From contig JAPWDM010000002.1 of the NCBI GenBank assembly GCA_035578155.1, positions 38,863,437 to 38,927,436 on the forward strand: 64,000 nt of DNA. The letters are read 5' to 3'. This document shows positions 13,475 through 24,245 of the stretch, one piece after another. This DNA is from Brachynemurus nebulosus. Taxonomy: Eukaryota > Arthropoda > Insecta > Neuroptera > Myrmeleontidae. The notes beneath the pieces are model-generated. The model was given only the letters and a program-made list of their open reading frames with translations, searched no databases and had not been told where the DNA came from. The first letter of the stretch is position 1; every line of letters begins with the position of its first letter. A program made the translations under genes and the position numbers.

Positions 13475-13546
13475 GGATCGTTGGTGTAGAGGTCAGCACA
13501 CCTGGCTAGTTACCAGGAGATCCTGGGTTCAATTCCCGGCCGATCC
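13475..13546 (+). ncRNA. tRNA-derived unit (SINE head), copy 3
   Basis: Same cloverleaf as the unit one repeat upstream. Acceptor GGATCGT/CCGATCC pairs at six of seven positions. The T loop is TTCAATT, with a G-to-A change in the B box that should weaken Pol III binding. Confidence 0.6.
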
Positions 13547-14552
13547 GGATAATTTTTTCAATCACTTTGTGATTTTTAATTTATCAAAACCGCTGTTTCA
13601 TAAAAAATATTTGCCAAACGTAAGTAACTAATCTTCAGACTACATAAATACTAATTAATATATCGCGTTATTATACAATTTTTGTTTGACAGTTTTTCTC
13701 TAGAAATTTATTTTCGTCGCTAGTTGTACAATATGCGTTTCATTTTTCAGTGCCAATTTCCTGGGCCTACCACGACAGTTTTTTCCATAGTTTTCGCCGC
13801 TTTAGATTATGTTTTATGTACTACATTTTCCGAAACGTCGAAATTTTAGCTCGTTTCTCACTTGTCAATTTTGAATTTCGTGGTATTTTGATTTTTTTTT
13901 TAAAACGTATGTAGATATTTCTCTGAAATTTGAACACATTGAGTTATAATTAAATTTAAATTAATTGCTAACTTTGTTGAAAAGTCATCTTAAGTTGATT
14001 CGACATAATATGTATTCATGTATTTTTAAATTTAAAGATAAATAACCAAATTCAATATGTACTGAAGTGGTTTTATGATATTGGACAGCAGTTTAAACAG
14101 AATTTGCTTATTAATAATTTGAATATCTTTGTTTTAAAATTGCATTGTTGATTTTTAGTTTTTTCATTTCTTAATGATAACATATGTAATGTATAATAAT
14201 TTGTATAAGACTGACTGATTATCATTTACAACATAATAATGACAAAAAATTTGATTTTGTATTGATACCTACTTGTTTATTTTTAACGTTAATTTGTATA
14301 TTTTGTACCTTTATCATTTGAAATATGTAAATAGTCTTACATCAATATTATTTTATTTAAACCTCCACGCACAATTAACAAATATACAGAGATCTAATTA
14401 AAAACACATTTGCAAAGAAGTACAGCTAAATAATCGTTTTTAGCCAGGTTTTGGGAATTTTCCCGGGAAAAAACCCAATAAATACCCAAATGGGAATTTT
14501 AGCGGGAAAACTCCCATCGGGAATTTTCCCGTTGCCCATCTTTAGTTGTGTA

Positions 14553-16009
14553 TACGTTTCTAGAAATGTATTCCCTACGGGGTTAAAACAGGAAATGAAA
14601 GTTCGTATAGGAAGTTCGTAATTTTTGAAATTACAAACGTGGATATTGATTTAGGTTTTTGAAAAACATTGAAAGTGAGCAGAAAGTGAGTACCTAATAA
14701 AAAGATGTTGTCGGTGGGAAATCCTATCGGGTATACGGGTAATATCTTTATAAAATTACTAACATTTTGTAGCTAATTTGTTACAGACAACTTGATTACT
14801 TTGATACAGAACTTTAATTGAAATTGTACTTATACTGCACGTTGTATTTCCGACAAAAAAGAAATCTGAAAGTGTTTGATTTTGATATTTCCTGTTTTGA
14901 TTCGTTTATTCATCTTGTAAAACAATTACAGAAAAGTAAAAATCCACCTTGTATTTTAGTATTTATTATACATTTAAATTATTTTCAAAAGACGTGATAG
15001 GTCAAAAGTATCTTCAAAACATTTGAAGAAAACAATTGAAGATAATATTAAAATTTACTGATTATTTTTGCGAAAAAATCGTCATACACATCCATTTATT
15101 TTAAAAATCACGATCATACATTTTTGAGATCAATAGTCAGATAAATAAGAATTGGAACTTCGATGTATATTTAAAATCAAGGGATCGAATAATTACTTTT
15201 TAAACGTTTTTAGGTGCGTCTTTTAACTTGCTTCTACACTGTTTCTTGTCTTAAAGTGGCTCCTAATTTCTTATTTTATTATTATTTTACTGTCTTTTAA
15301 CTTTAGAAGATTACTTAGTAAATTTGTATTAAAATGTTCCTATCTTACCCTTATCTTACCTTGTCTTTTAACTCGGTGGAAAATCTACAATTTTATTTAG
15401 GAAACGAAGATAAGTTAAGAACGACTTAAAGTCTCTCCTAAAGTGATTAAGAATAGGATATTCTTATTATTCTTATTCTTTTTCAATCTTATACGTGGAC
15501 AATTTGGTATTGATAATAATGTTTTCAACAGTTTAAAAAATACACTCTTGTATAATTTTTGACAATAAAAACTAGGCTTGCAACAAATACCGAATATAGA
15601 GTATTTTCCAATTTTTTCCCCTTTTTTGCATTTCCTGTAACAAGACCTTTCAAATGACACCACACATATGAATTTTTATATTTTCATGATATACCTATAA
15701 ATTTCTAAAAAAAATTTGGAGTAGATACTTAATTTTCCAATCTTTTTTTCTTTTTTTTTGTACAAAAGCATAAAAAAGTAAAATATCACATAAACACATA
15801 AAACAATTAGATAAAATATTTAAAAAAAAATATCAAGTACACAATTTTAAAATATTTTTTTAAATCTTTTAAATTCAATAATGAATTGCAACAGTTAACA
15901 TTAATTATTTTTTGTTATTTCAAATTTAAAAATCTTAATTAGGTATACTAAATAATACGTATATCATGATTGTGTTGCTGTATGTATTATATGTGCATTT
16001 ATGTATATA
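14553..16009. other. AT-rich intergenic DNA
   Basis: No feature recognised. The frame at 15415-15663 (minus) has no hallmarks. Confidence 0.5.
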
Positions 16010-18261
16010 TGTTGCAGTCATATTGTCAAAACCGTTTTATTATAATAACTCTAAGGTAACGGGCCTAGTTTCTGACCTTTTAAGAGTGACGGCTGAGGTT
16101 AAACGACAGTAATAAATATAAGTTTAAACTTAAGAAACAATTAATAATTTTATCAACTGGTTTATGGCTTTCAAAATAAAGTCGTACAAGTAAAATAATT
16201 ATTTGAATTGAATTAATAATTTAAATTAATGTTTTAAAAATTGACAAAAAGGACCCAGTTTCTGACCTTCAAAATTTCTCATGTGACAGTTTTTGACCCT
16301 GACAGTGGCCTAGTTTCTGATTCTTAAATTTAAAAATACAGTTTTTTAAAATTTAATTTATAAATAATTTTTTATTGATAAAAATGAATGTTTAATGTTA
16401 TATACGTTATGAAAAATAACAAAAACTAATCGAAGATAACTATAATAACAAAATAACTAACAAAAACTGGTTAGAATTTAATTGGGCCATACCACTTTAG
16501 AAGTGAGCCTAGTAATTGACCCTCATATTTCAATAATAAAAATCATTCTAAGGTATTTTATAAATATTTTAAAATAAATTTTAAACAAATATTAACCTGC
16601 TCATATATTTTTAATTAAGTTTTCATACTTACATGATGAATATTGCACAGATCAAAATGAGTACTTTGTAACATAAACTGTTAGGAAACTACCAAAAAAA
16701 TAGTTTTTACACACATTTTAAACTTAAAAATTTTTTTTTATTTAGTTAATATATTCTAAACTTTTTAAATTGCTGTTCATTAGACACAGAATAGATTACT
16801 TTAAATTAAGAATTTATTTTTTTTCTTATTTAAAATATAGTTTTTTTATTAATTTATAACAAAGTTGAAAAGTTCAGAAACTGGGCCGGGGTCAATTACC
16901 GGGTCTTTTACCTTAGTCAAATTATAAAAAAACCAAATATTGTCAATTCATTATGTTTCTTACAATACATCTAGCAAATTTCAGTGTTATCATAATTTCG
17001 TTAGACACATCTAGAAAAATTGTTAAGTATAATGCTTTTGGACAATATAACTAAATGAACGTACAGGAAAATATTGTAAAAATAAACATTATATGGATAC
17101 AAAACTAATAATGTCAAAACTATTGAAACAATTTCAATCAAATTTAATTTAGATATTTAGATGTTTTGGACTAACCGACAAGAAAATTTTATCTCGATTA
17201 AAGGTTTCCGTGGGATGTGTCATACTAAAATAATAATTAATAGTGTCTTAACTATACTAAATCCATTTCAATAAGTTGGGATACTTATATGGTTTAGAAT
17301 AATTAACAGGATAATTTATATCCTGGTTGAAGTTTCCTGCGGGATATTAATACGAAACTAATCAGTATCAAAACTACAAAACCGATTTGATATGGATACT
17401 CGTATGCTTTGGAAACCAGAAAGGGAAATTTTATCCCGATTAAAGGTTCCCAAGGGAAATAATTTGCTTAGTCAGATCAAAATTAGTGAAACGCTTTCAG
17501 TTAGTTTTATTATGGATACTCATATACTATGGAACAACATACAGGAAAATTTTCATCCGGATTAAGGATTACCACGGGAAACAAAACTATTCAAAAAATT
17601 ATTCAATCATGTCAGAACTATTGAACAGATTTTAATTAAATTTAATTTGGATATTTATATATTTAGAATAATTGATGGGATAGTTTATATCCCGATTGAA
17701 GTTTCCTAAGGGATAGGAATATGAAACTAATTAATGTTAAAACTACTGAATCGATTGCAATCAAATTTGATATGAAAATGTATAAGTTTATATACGAAAT
17801 CAGACTGAAATCGCTCAATAATTTTGACCTGACTGAATAATTAATTTTGTATCCCTCGCGAGCTTTTAATGGGGATACAAATTTTCCTTTCTGTTATTCT
17901 AAAGCATAAAAGTGCCCCTTACTAAATTCGATTGAAATCGGTTTTGTTGTTTTTACACTAATTAATTTGGTATTAATATCCCGCAGGAATCTTGTAAATT
18001 GTAAATGTAAATTATCCTATCAGTTATTTTAAGCCATATAAATATTCTTACTAAATTTTATTGAGATCGGTTTAGTAGTTTTGATACAAATTAATTTGTT
18101 ATTCACTTCAAAATTTCTCTAAAAGTGTCTAGCGAAATTATGATAACACTGAATTTTACTAGTTGAATTGTAAGGAACATCACTCGTTGACAATAATTCG
18201 TTTTTTTACCATCTGACTAGAGTTATTATAATAAAAAGGTTTTGACAATATGGCTGCAACA
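16010..18261. mobile_element. Foldback-like element with ~120-bp subrepeats
   Basis: Outer ends match in inverted orientation: GTTGCAGTCATATTGTCAAA (16011) and its inverse near 18241-18260. The left and right halves also pair further in: TTTCAGTGTTATCATAATTT near 16980 against AAATTATGATAACACTGAA near 18137. Inside, degenerate units of about 110-130 bp carry TTTTATCCCGATTAAAGGTT-like and GATATGGATACTCATATG-like phrases, with orientation reversing near 17.8 kb. No transposase frame. Long arms made of subrepeats are the layout of Foldback-type elements. The left arm is split by a nested element (16054-16913). Confidence 0.65.
16052..16915. mobile_element. Nested TA-flanked element, 860 bp
   Basis: Element 16054-16913 has inverted ends AGGTAACGGGCCTAGTTTCT and AGGTAAAAGACCCGGTAATT (minus reading), flanked by TA. 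The right arm of the host foldback still shows the uninterrupted site (AACTCTAGTCAGATGGTAAA read on the minus strand), so the insertion point can be placed at CTA/GTC with TA duplicated, as for Tc1/mariner elements. Variants of GGCCTAGTTTCTGACC recur subterminally (near 16070, 16252, 16310, 16506 and inverted near 16885). No coding capacity. Confidence 0.75.
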
Positions 18262-18270
18262 TAATATATA

Positions 18271-19516
18271 TGTGTCGATGTATTTCAAATGCGCCTAAGT
18301 CCACTACCGAAAATTTCATGTTTTTTCATACTGTCTAATTTTCGATCTTAACAGGCGTATTTTCGAGTATATAAATCGAGCCTATGTTCACTCTATCTCA
18401 TGGAAATAATGATTAAAAGATTGGATATTTTTTCAAAGTCACCTAAGTCCCTTGTAGATTACAAATCAAACGTGCCTAAGTCCATTACAGCCAGTCAAAA
18501 TGGGCTTTGCACTTTTCATAGCCATTATTCTTGTTCGTTAAAGTGCATGATTCAAACCAGGAGTCTTTGTTTTTGCTTAAATTATTGATAAATTAATACA
18601 AATTATGTCTCCTAATTTAGCAAAAAAGAAGAGTCTATCATGTAGTAATTCAAGAAAAAAGAAACAGTAGAAAAAAAGTTTTCTCAATTTAATTCACTTT
18701 TTTCTTAAATTAAGTATTGACACGTACTGGGAAGTACAATTATGTAACAGGACCGTATCGAGGTGTAATAATTTGAATATATACTGATTTAGTTTTAATA
18801 ATATCTAATAAAGATCTGTGTTGTATGGGAGCGTAAGTAAATATCATACCTATCCAACTTTTTGTAAAAAAAAAGAAAAATATAATCTTAAGAAGTTTTG
18901 GATTTCGTGTAATTGTTTTGATATTAAATTGAGTTGTTGTTTAGATATTTTTAAGAAAATTGTTGTTTTATTTCCAATTTAACTTCTATTTTTGTATTGT
19001 TAAATTAAAACCCAGAAGAGATTTTTTTTGTACATTCCCAAAAACAAGTTTTTTATTTAATTCTTATTTTATATAATTAGCGATCCATATGGTATTTAGA
19101 GTAATTTATCTAGTTAATGTGGGGTTTAAAAATAAATCGTGTGGAATAGTATTTTGTATTTTTATTTTCAGTAGGTATTATGTTGAGTTCACCCCTGTAA
19201 GTAGATTTTATACATGACTAAGTCACCTTATTGCATATCATAATCGGCTAAGTCCATAACTCTTTTATTTCAATCGTACCTAAATCCATATAGTATATAC
19301 CAGACTTGCTTAAGTCCAAAATTTAAATGGTAATATTTCAAATTTTAACGGACATTTTATTATTTTTTCTTTTTTAGGATTGCCAAAATTAACATATTAA
19401 ATTTATTATACCCTGTACACATTTCTTAGAATTACAGATAATAAAAAATTGAAAATACACGATTTCTCAATTTTTGTTTACATGTGACTTAGTCATATTT
19501 GAAATGCATCGACACA
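18271..19516. mobile_element. 1.25-kb element with subterminal CTAAGTCC repeats
   Basis: Ends TGTGTCGATGTATTTCAAAT (18271) and its inverse (to 19516) form inverted repeats of about 35 bp. An ATAATATAT-type sequence lies on both sides, consistent with a 9-bp or so duplication. CTAAGTCCA or close variants occur near 18294, 18442, 18475, 19216, 19237, 19280 and 19310 and inverted near 19487. Such arrays of short subterminal motifs are transposase-binding sites in several DNA transposon groups. The 62-codon frame at 18400 spans three of them and is not a gene. Confidence 0.7.
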
Positions 19517-20037
19517 TATAATATATTCATGGATTAATGATTATAAGCAGTCAGATATGAAAAAAATAAATATAATTAAACGTTTTTAGAGTACGGGTGT
19601 ATGATATTAATTGCTTTTTTCTCAGTAAAATATACATATATATATTAAAATCCGGTGCGAGGGGAAGCGCAGCCGGGGTTACACACCTCTGACACCTGAG
19701 CTTGAAGAGAAGGCACCACTCCTCTTACAAAAATTTACAAGAATCCCGCCCTTTAAATTTGCCGCCCCGGACAAATGCCCGAGTTGCCCCCCCTGAAGCG
19801 GGCCCTGGCAGCAAAGAGGTAACACAATATTTGTGTAGAGCAAAATAATGCTATAAGTACCTAACTTACATTAGAATATATGCATATCTACCAAAATATA
19901 TATAATAAAACAAGATGAGAGTAGTTATTATTAAACAAAACCGAAAAATTATAAGTTTTTCCAATTATTGACGAATATAGTTTTATAAAGAATAAAAAGT
20001 TCAAAAATGACGACGAACCCGCAAATTACAAGTGATA
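19517..20037. other. GC-rich repeat patch in intergenic DNA
   Basis: 19650-19815 is abruptly GC-rich (CCCGAGTTGCCCCCCCTGAA, AAGCGGGCCCTGGCAG) and resembles ends of hAT-type MITEs. Related GGGCGGC-rich sequence resumes at 20425-20555 on the far side of the large hairpin, so both may belong to one element. Confidence 0.4.
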
Positions 20038-20403
20038 AAAATCACCAGATGATAAATTCAAAACTGAAGAGAAAATAAAATTGAAAAAAATAAAATGTAA
20101 GTCAAATTTAACTTGTTTCCACCGTTTAAACGGTCATTTTCAAAAACAACAGACCCAAATCGTAGTCAAAAATCATAACGTTTAAGAAAAGGTTTAAAAA
20201 TTGTCAAAAGTGACATAGCCCTACAAATTCACTTTTGACAATTTTTAAACCTTTTTTTAAACGTTATGATTTTTGACTACGATTTGGGTCTGTTGTTTTT
20301 GAAAATGACCGTTTAAACGGTGGAAACTAGTTAAACTTGACTTACATTTTATTTTTTTCAATTTTATTTTCTCTTTGGTTTTGAATTTATCATCTGGTGA
20401 TTT
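20038..20403. repeat. Near-perfect 365-bp hairpin
   Basis: Arms of about 175 bp (20038-20213 and 20229-20403) are complementary with only scattered mismatches and small indels, separated by a 15-nt loop (20214-20228). The tip reads TGTCAAAAGTGA/TCACTTTTGACA, and further out CCGTTTAAACGG and AACAACAGACCC pair with their inverses. A transcript would fold into a long double-stranded RNA. No ORF. It may be the core of a palindromic transposon bounded by the GC-rich patches either side. Confidence 0.9.
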
Positions 20404-20550
20404 CTGATGAGCAAAAAAAAAGATTTGCTCAGGGCGGCAAATTTTTAGGGCGGGATTTTTGTAAAGAAGGGGCGGCATTTCTCCAGCTGAGGAGCAAAAA
20501 AAAAGGTTGCCGGGGTAAAAAAGAAAAAAAGAGGGCGGCATTTCTATACC

Positions 20551-20952
20551 CGACTTAACTAACTTTGTATAATATGTGGTTAGTAGTAACTTTTAAATGA
20601 AGAAACAAAAAAATATGTTTACACTTAACAGTAACATTTTTTTTAAAAATATTATTATTTAACAGAAATAGTCTCATTGACAAAAGTATTCTTTCAACAG
20701 AAGACAGTCAAGTTATTTTGCAATTACAGACTTATTCCTCTAAAAATGATGCCGCACCAATCTGTGAATATTTTCTCCACCTATCATTTACCTTGATATT
20801 CTGATATATTCAAACCGAGCCATAAAAAATATCGTGCCAATCAAATTAATTTGTTAAGATATTTCATAAATAAACGGCTGAAACAAAACGGGACAGATTA
20901 GACAGAATTGAAGAAAATTGTATTAAATTACGTTAAAACACGTTTATGATAT
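20551..20952. other. AT-rich intergenic DNA
   Basis: No feature recognised. Confidence 0.5.
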
Positions 20953-21174
20953 TCAACAGAATAAATATCCAACAACGTATAATTGATTTTTTTCTCTATA
21001 TTTTAATAATTTGACCGGAGGCAACTCGATTATATTCTTACTTGCGTACAAAGAAAAATGATCTGAATTTAATTCTGATGTAATTACTTTGTCAGTGCGT
21101 GCGATCAGAACGTCTGATACTTCTAAAACGCACAATATATTGCTATTTTTTGAAAAAATCGTCATGGTAGGCAA
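20953..21174 (-). pseudogene. Possible non-LTR retrotransposon endonuclease remnant
   Basis: The minus-strand frame (73 codons) contains SELNSDHFSLYA preceded by ILCVLEVSDVLIA. In Jockey-like LINEs the end of the APE-type endonuclease domain has a leucine/aspartate-rich segment followed about 20 residues later by an S-D-H motif, which contains a catalytic histidine. The spacing fits. Nothing upstream or downstream extends to a full endonuclease or reverse transcriptase, so at most this is a short decayed fragment. Chance similarity is possible. Confidence 0.35.
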
Positions 21175-21299
21175 GGGCAGAAAATTTGAATAAAAATTTT
21201 TGGGCTTGATGGAATGATGGAAACTTCACGAAACAATTAAAGGTGAGTCTCATAGGTAGGTACTATAAAAAAAACCAATCTCACAGTAAATAATTCCTA

Positions 21300-21529
21300 T
21301 TAACTCGGCAATTCCCAATGTCACCTGTAGGTGACAGACATTTTTAATTGTAAACTGTATTAATTTGTTTGTTTAACTTATAGTATAGAGTTGTCACAAG
21401 AAAGAAATATAAAGTCATCTATTAGCCTTCTAATGGTGGTAACAGAACGTAAAGATTTAACCATCTTATCGTTGAAAAAAATTGAAAACATCTGTCACCT
21501 CCAAATAACTCTGGGAATTGTCGAGTTAA
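21300..21529. mobile_element. TTAA-flanked MITE
   Basis: Inverted ends TTAACTCGGCAATTCCCA (21300) and its inverse (to 21529), with AGGTGACAGA repeated inverted inside each arm. TTAA at both outer edges is compatible with piggyBac-type insertion, though TTAA could also be part of the terminal repeat. 230 bp, non-coding. Confidence 0.65.
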
Positions 21530-21612
21530 ACAATCTTTGAAGGTTTTTCGAATTGTGGTCTTTGAAAAATTATAGCGACTCAGAAGCGTTTCTCGTGAAC
21601 CGATTCGAAAAA

Positions 21613-21668
21613 AGCTGGCGGCACAGCTATATGACTATGAGATATAGCTGGCGGCACAGCTATATCTC
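21613..21668. repeat. GC-rich direct repeat and hairpin
   Basis: AGCTGGCGGCACAGCTATAT occurs at 21613-21632 and 21646-21665. The second copy sits in a perfect 12-bp stem (GAGATATAGCTG/CAGCTATATCTC, 21639-21650 and 21657-21668) with loop GCGGCA. Function unknown. Confidence 0.8.
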
Positions 21669-22294
21669 GCAACTAACGGCAGATGTCAACTTTTTAATAT
21701 TTTATGTCAACCCCATTGTATGTCTGTTAAGGTTGTTAAGAATATAATACTAATCTTTCTTTGCTGCAAAATTTCAAAAATTTTTCAACTTTGATAAGAA
21801 AGATAAAGACCTGACGTTTTCTATAAAAAAATTTTGCACTTAAAGTGATGAAAATCTTTTGTACCACCTTCTATTTCATGAATTTTCATAAAGAAAATTT
21901 AGAGAAAATAAATAAAGTAAAATTTTTCCATTTTTTTTAAAATGTTGGAAGTCCAAAATTGACGATAATTTCAGAACACTGGACAAAACGAAATTTTACT
22001 TCTTTTAATATCCCCATACACAGAATTATTTTGAGCTGGGTTTCATGTCTCTGGTCCAGAATATGTGCCAGATATTCACTGATTTAGACGCCACGTATAA
22101 TTTCCATCTGGTTTTTTTGGTTTTCTAGATTCCTTAAACGTTAAAGTTCGGAAAAAATCACTTATTTATATTCAAATTGATCTGATTACCACACATTTCT
22201 TTCTTATAGTAATAGTATTGCTATCATTCATATGGACGGGAAAATAAAAATATTTCATAGTTATAGAAAATAAAAACTCCCACAAAAATATTTC
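21669..22294. other. AT-rich intergenic DNA
   Basis: No feature recognised. Confidence 0.5.
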
Positions 22295-24120
22295 ACCACT
22301 GACAAGGGAAGGGCAAGAAGTCGAAAATTCAAAAAATCTGAAACTTTGTCAGTATATAGAGAGTGGCCACCTAATAACATAAAAAATATCAGTTGCTGCT
22401 AAAAAACGTTTTTAAGGGATGAAACACCCCATCAAAGTTGGAACTCAAAAATTTAAAAATCGATGAAATTTTGTTTTACGTACCTTAAAAAGTTCTAGTA
22501 ACAAATATAACATTATTTTTTGCGTCCACACATTTTAAGGGATGAAACCACCCCTCAACTGTGAACTTAAAAATTTAAAAATTGATGATATTTTGTTTAT
22601 ATATACTATACCGAGTTCTAATAATAAATATAACATTATTTTTTGCATTTACAAATCTTTAGGGGTTGAAACCACCCCTTTATATGTGTATTTAAAAATT
22701 TATAAATTGATGATATTTTGTTTATATATACTATACAGAGTTCTAGTAATAAATATAAAATTATTTTTTGCATCCACAAATTTGCAAGGGTTGAAACCAA
22801 CCACCCCTTCAAGTGCGTACCTAAAAAATTAAAAATTGTCGATATTTTGTTTACATATACTATACAGAGCTCTAGTAATAAATATAATATTAGTTTTTAA
22901 TAAATATAACCTTATTTAATTTATACGATGTGCGTGGTGTAAAATATATTTGTGCTTTGAACATTTTTTTCATCAATTTCACTACTGCGATAAATTTGAG
23001 CCATAATCAGTTAATAAACCATTAACGTATATTTTTTTGCAATACAGATAGCTTTTAAATAGTGTACTAGACTACTGTGTAGTACATGTAAACAGAATTT
23101 CGTCAATTTTTGTTTCTAATTTCCAATTTGGAAAGGATATTTCACCCCTATAAATGTATGGAACCAAAAAAAAAAAAATTAATCCATTTTTATATGATAT
23201 ATTATGTGAATAAAATCTCGGAATTTTTAAATTTTCAAGTCGACAGCTGAAGAGGTGGTTTCACCCCCTTGAAAATGTGTTGGTATAAAAAATAATATTA
23301 TATTTATTACTAAAATTCTTTATAGTAGGTAGGGTAAAAGCCTCCTTTGTGGAACGGTATCTAATACTGGAACAGTTTTGACATTTACATATTTATTTCT
23401 TTAATTAAATAAGGAAACTTTAAATGCGAGGTGAATTTAAATTGAAAAACAATCATTATATTAATAATAATTTTTGTTATGAGACGTTTCTTTCAGAAAT
23501 AACTTCATTAATATGTAAATGTTCATAATTAGATACCGTTTCACAAAGGGGACTTTTACCCTATATATAAATAAAATTTCGTCAATTTTAAATTTTCTAA
23601 GCATACACTTGAAAGGGTGTTTCTACCCCTTAAAAATATGTGGACGCAAAAAATAATGTTATATTTATTATTAGAATTTCGTATAATGTGTAAAAACAAA
23701 ATATCGACAATTTTTAATTTTTTAGGTACGCACTTGAAGGGGTGGTTTCAACCCTTGAAAATTTGTGGATGCAAAAAATAATGTTATATTTATTACTAGA
23801 GCTCTGTATAGTATATATAAACAAAATATCATGAATTTTTAAATTTTTAAGTACACAGTTGAGGAGGGTTTCAATCCTTAAAATGTTTAGACGCAAAAAA
23901 TAATGTTATATTTGTTATTAGAACTTTTTAATGTACGTGTAAACAAAATTTCATCGATTTTTAAATTTTTGAGTTCCAATTTTGAGGGCGTGTTTCACCC
24001 CTTAAAAACGTTTTTTAGCAGCAACTGATATTTCTTACGTTATTAGGTAGCCACTCTCTACATACTGAAGTTTCAGATTTTTTTTAATTTTCGATTTCTT
24101 GCTCTTTCCTTGTGAGCGCA
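22295..24120. mobile_element. Foldback-like element made of ~124-bp subrepeats
   Basis: Left arm (about 22295-22900) and right arm (about 23130-24120) are inverted copies. Outer parts pair closely: ATCAGTTGCTGCTAAAAAAC at 22388 matches GTTTTTTAGCAGCAACTGAT near 24010. Each arm is a tandem array: the phrase ATGAAACCACCCC recurs near 22411, 22535, 22661 and 22786, and its inverse GGGTGGTTTCA near 23244, 23606, 23733, 23858 and 23980. Each unit also has AATAATGTTATATTTATTAC. Short frames at 22542, 22718 and 23714 are read-throughs of these units. Near-repeats CCACAAAAATATTTCA (22276) and CCACAAAATATTCA (24134) may be remnants of a target duplication. No transposase. Confidence 0.75.
23330..23563. 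mobile_element. Tc1/mariner-type MITE (family B, copy 2), nested
   Basis: A 230-bp element (23332-23561) with inverted ends GGGTAAAAGCCTCCTTTGTG and GGGTAAAAGTCCCCTTTGTG (minus reading), TA duplicated at 23330-23331 and 23562-23563. It interrupts one subrepeat of the surrounding foldback array, so it is younger than that array. It shares an internal TATTAATGAAGTTATTTCTG with the shorter MITE at 7820-7965. Confidence 0.85.
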
Positions 24121-24159
24121 GATTTTACTATTGCCACAAAATATTCAAAAGCTTGTAAG

Positions 24160-24161
<2 letters not shown>

Positions 24162-24243
<82 letters not shown>
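24162..24243. repeat. (TA)n microsatellite
   Basis: About 41 uninterrupted dinucleotides, some 40 bp beyond the right end of the foldback element. Confidence 0.98.

Positions 24244-24245
<2 letters not shown>

Larger units (their letters stand above)
12833..13582 (+). repeat. Tandem ~357-bp tRNA-containing units
   Basis: Two near-identical copies: about 12833-13189 and 13190-13546, with a further 3' tail to 13582. Each has a tail (TTTTTTCAATCACTTTGTG), a unique body, CCGGCTCGTCCGCTTACCG, then the tRNA-like head. Copies differ by only a few substitutions (for example GAACATATC and GAATATATC). The tandem structure suggests unequal exchange after insertion. Frames at 13077 and 13434 over these units are artefacts. 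Confidence 0.85.
12590..14552. mobile_element. Composite non-autonomous hAT element
   Basis: The element 12598-14544 starts TAGAGATGGGATCAACCCG and ends with the inverse of TAAAGATGGGCAACGGGAA. Both ends carry repeated GGGAATTTTCCCG-type subterminal motifs. A perfect 8-bp duplication GTTGTGTA flanks it (12590-12597 and 14545-14552), which places it in hAT. The interior is not transposase but an array of tRNA-derived cassettes (12694-13582) followed by unique AT-rich DNA. So this is a hAT vehicle carrying SINE-like tandem units. Confidence 0.85.

Noticed and set aside
13118..13546. Functional tRNA-Thr(AGT) genes
   Set aside because: The cloverleaf is fair, but acceptor mismatches, tandem repetition inside a transposon and a diverged dispersed copy point to SINE heads.
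13077..13631. Two similar ORFs of 64-65 codons
   Set aside because: They are the same frame read through the tandem tRNA-derived repeat units; similarity reflects the repeat, not a gene family.
20257..20541. 94-codon minus-strand ORF
   Set aside because: It runs from a GC-rich repeat into one arm of the large hairpin and has no protein hallmarks.
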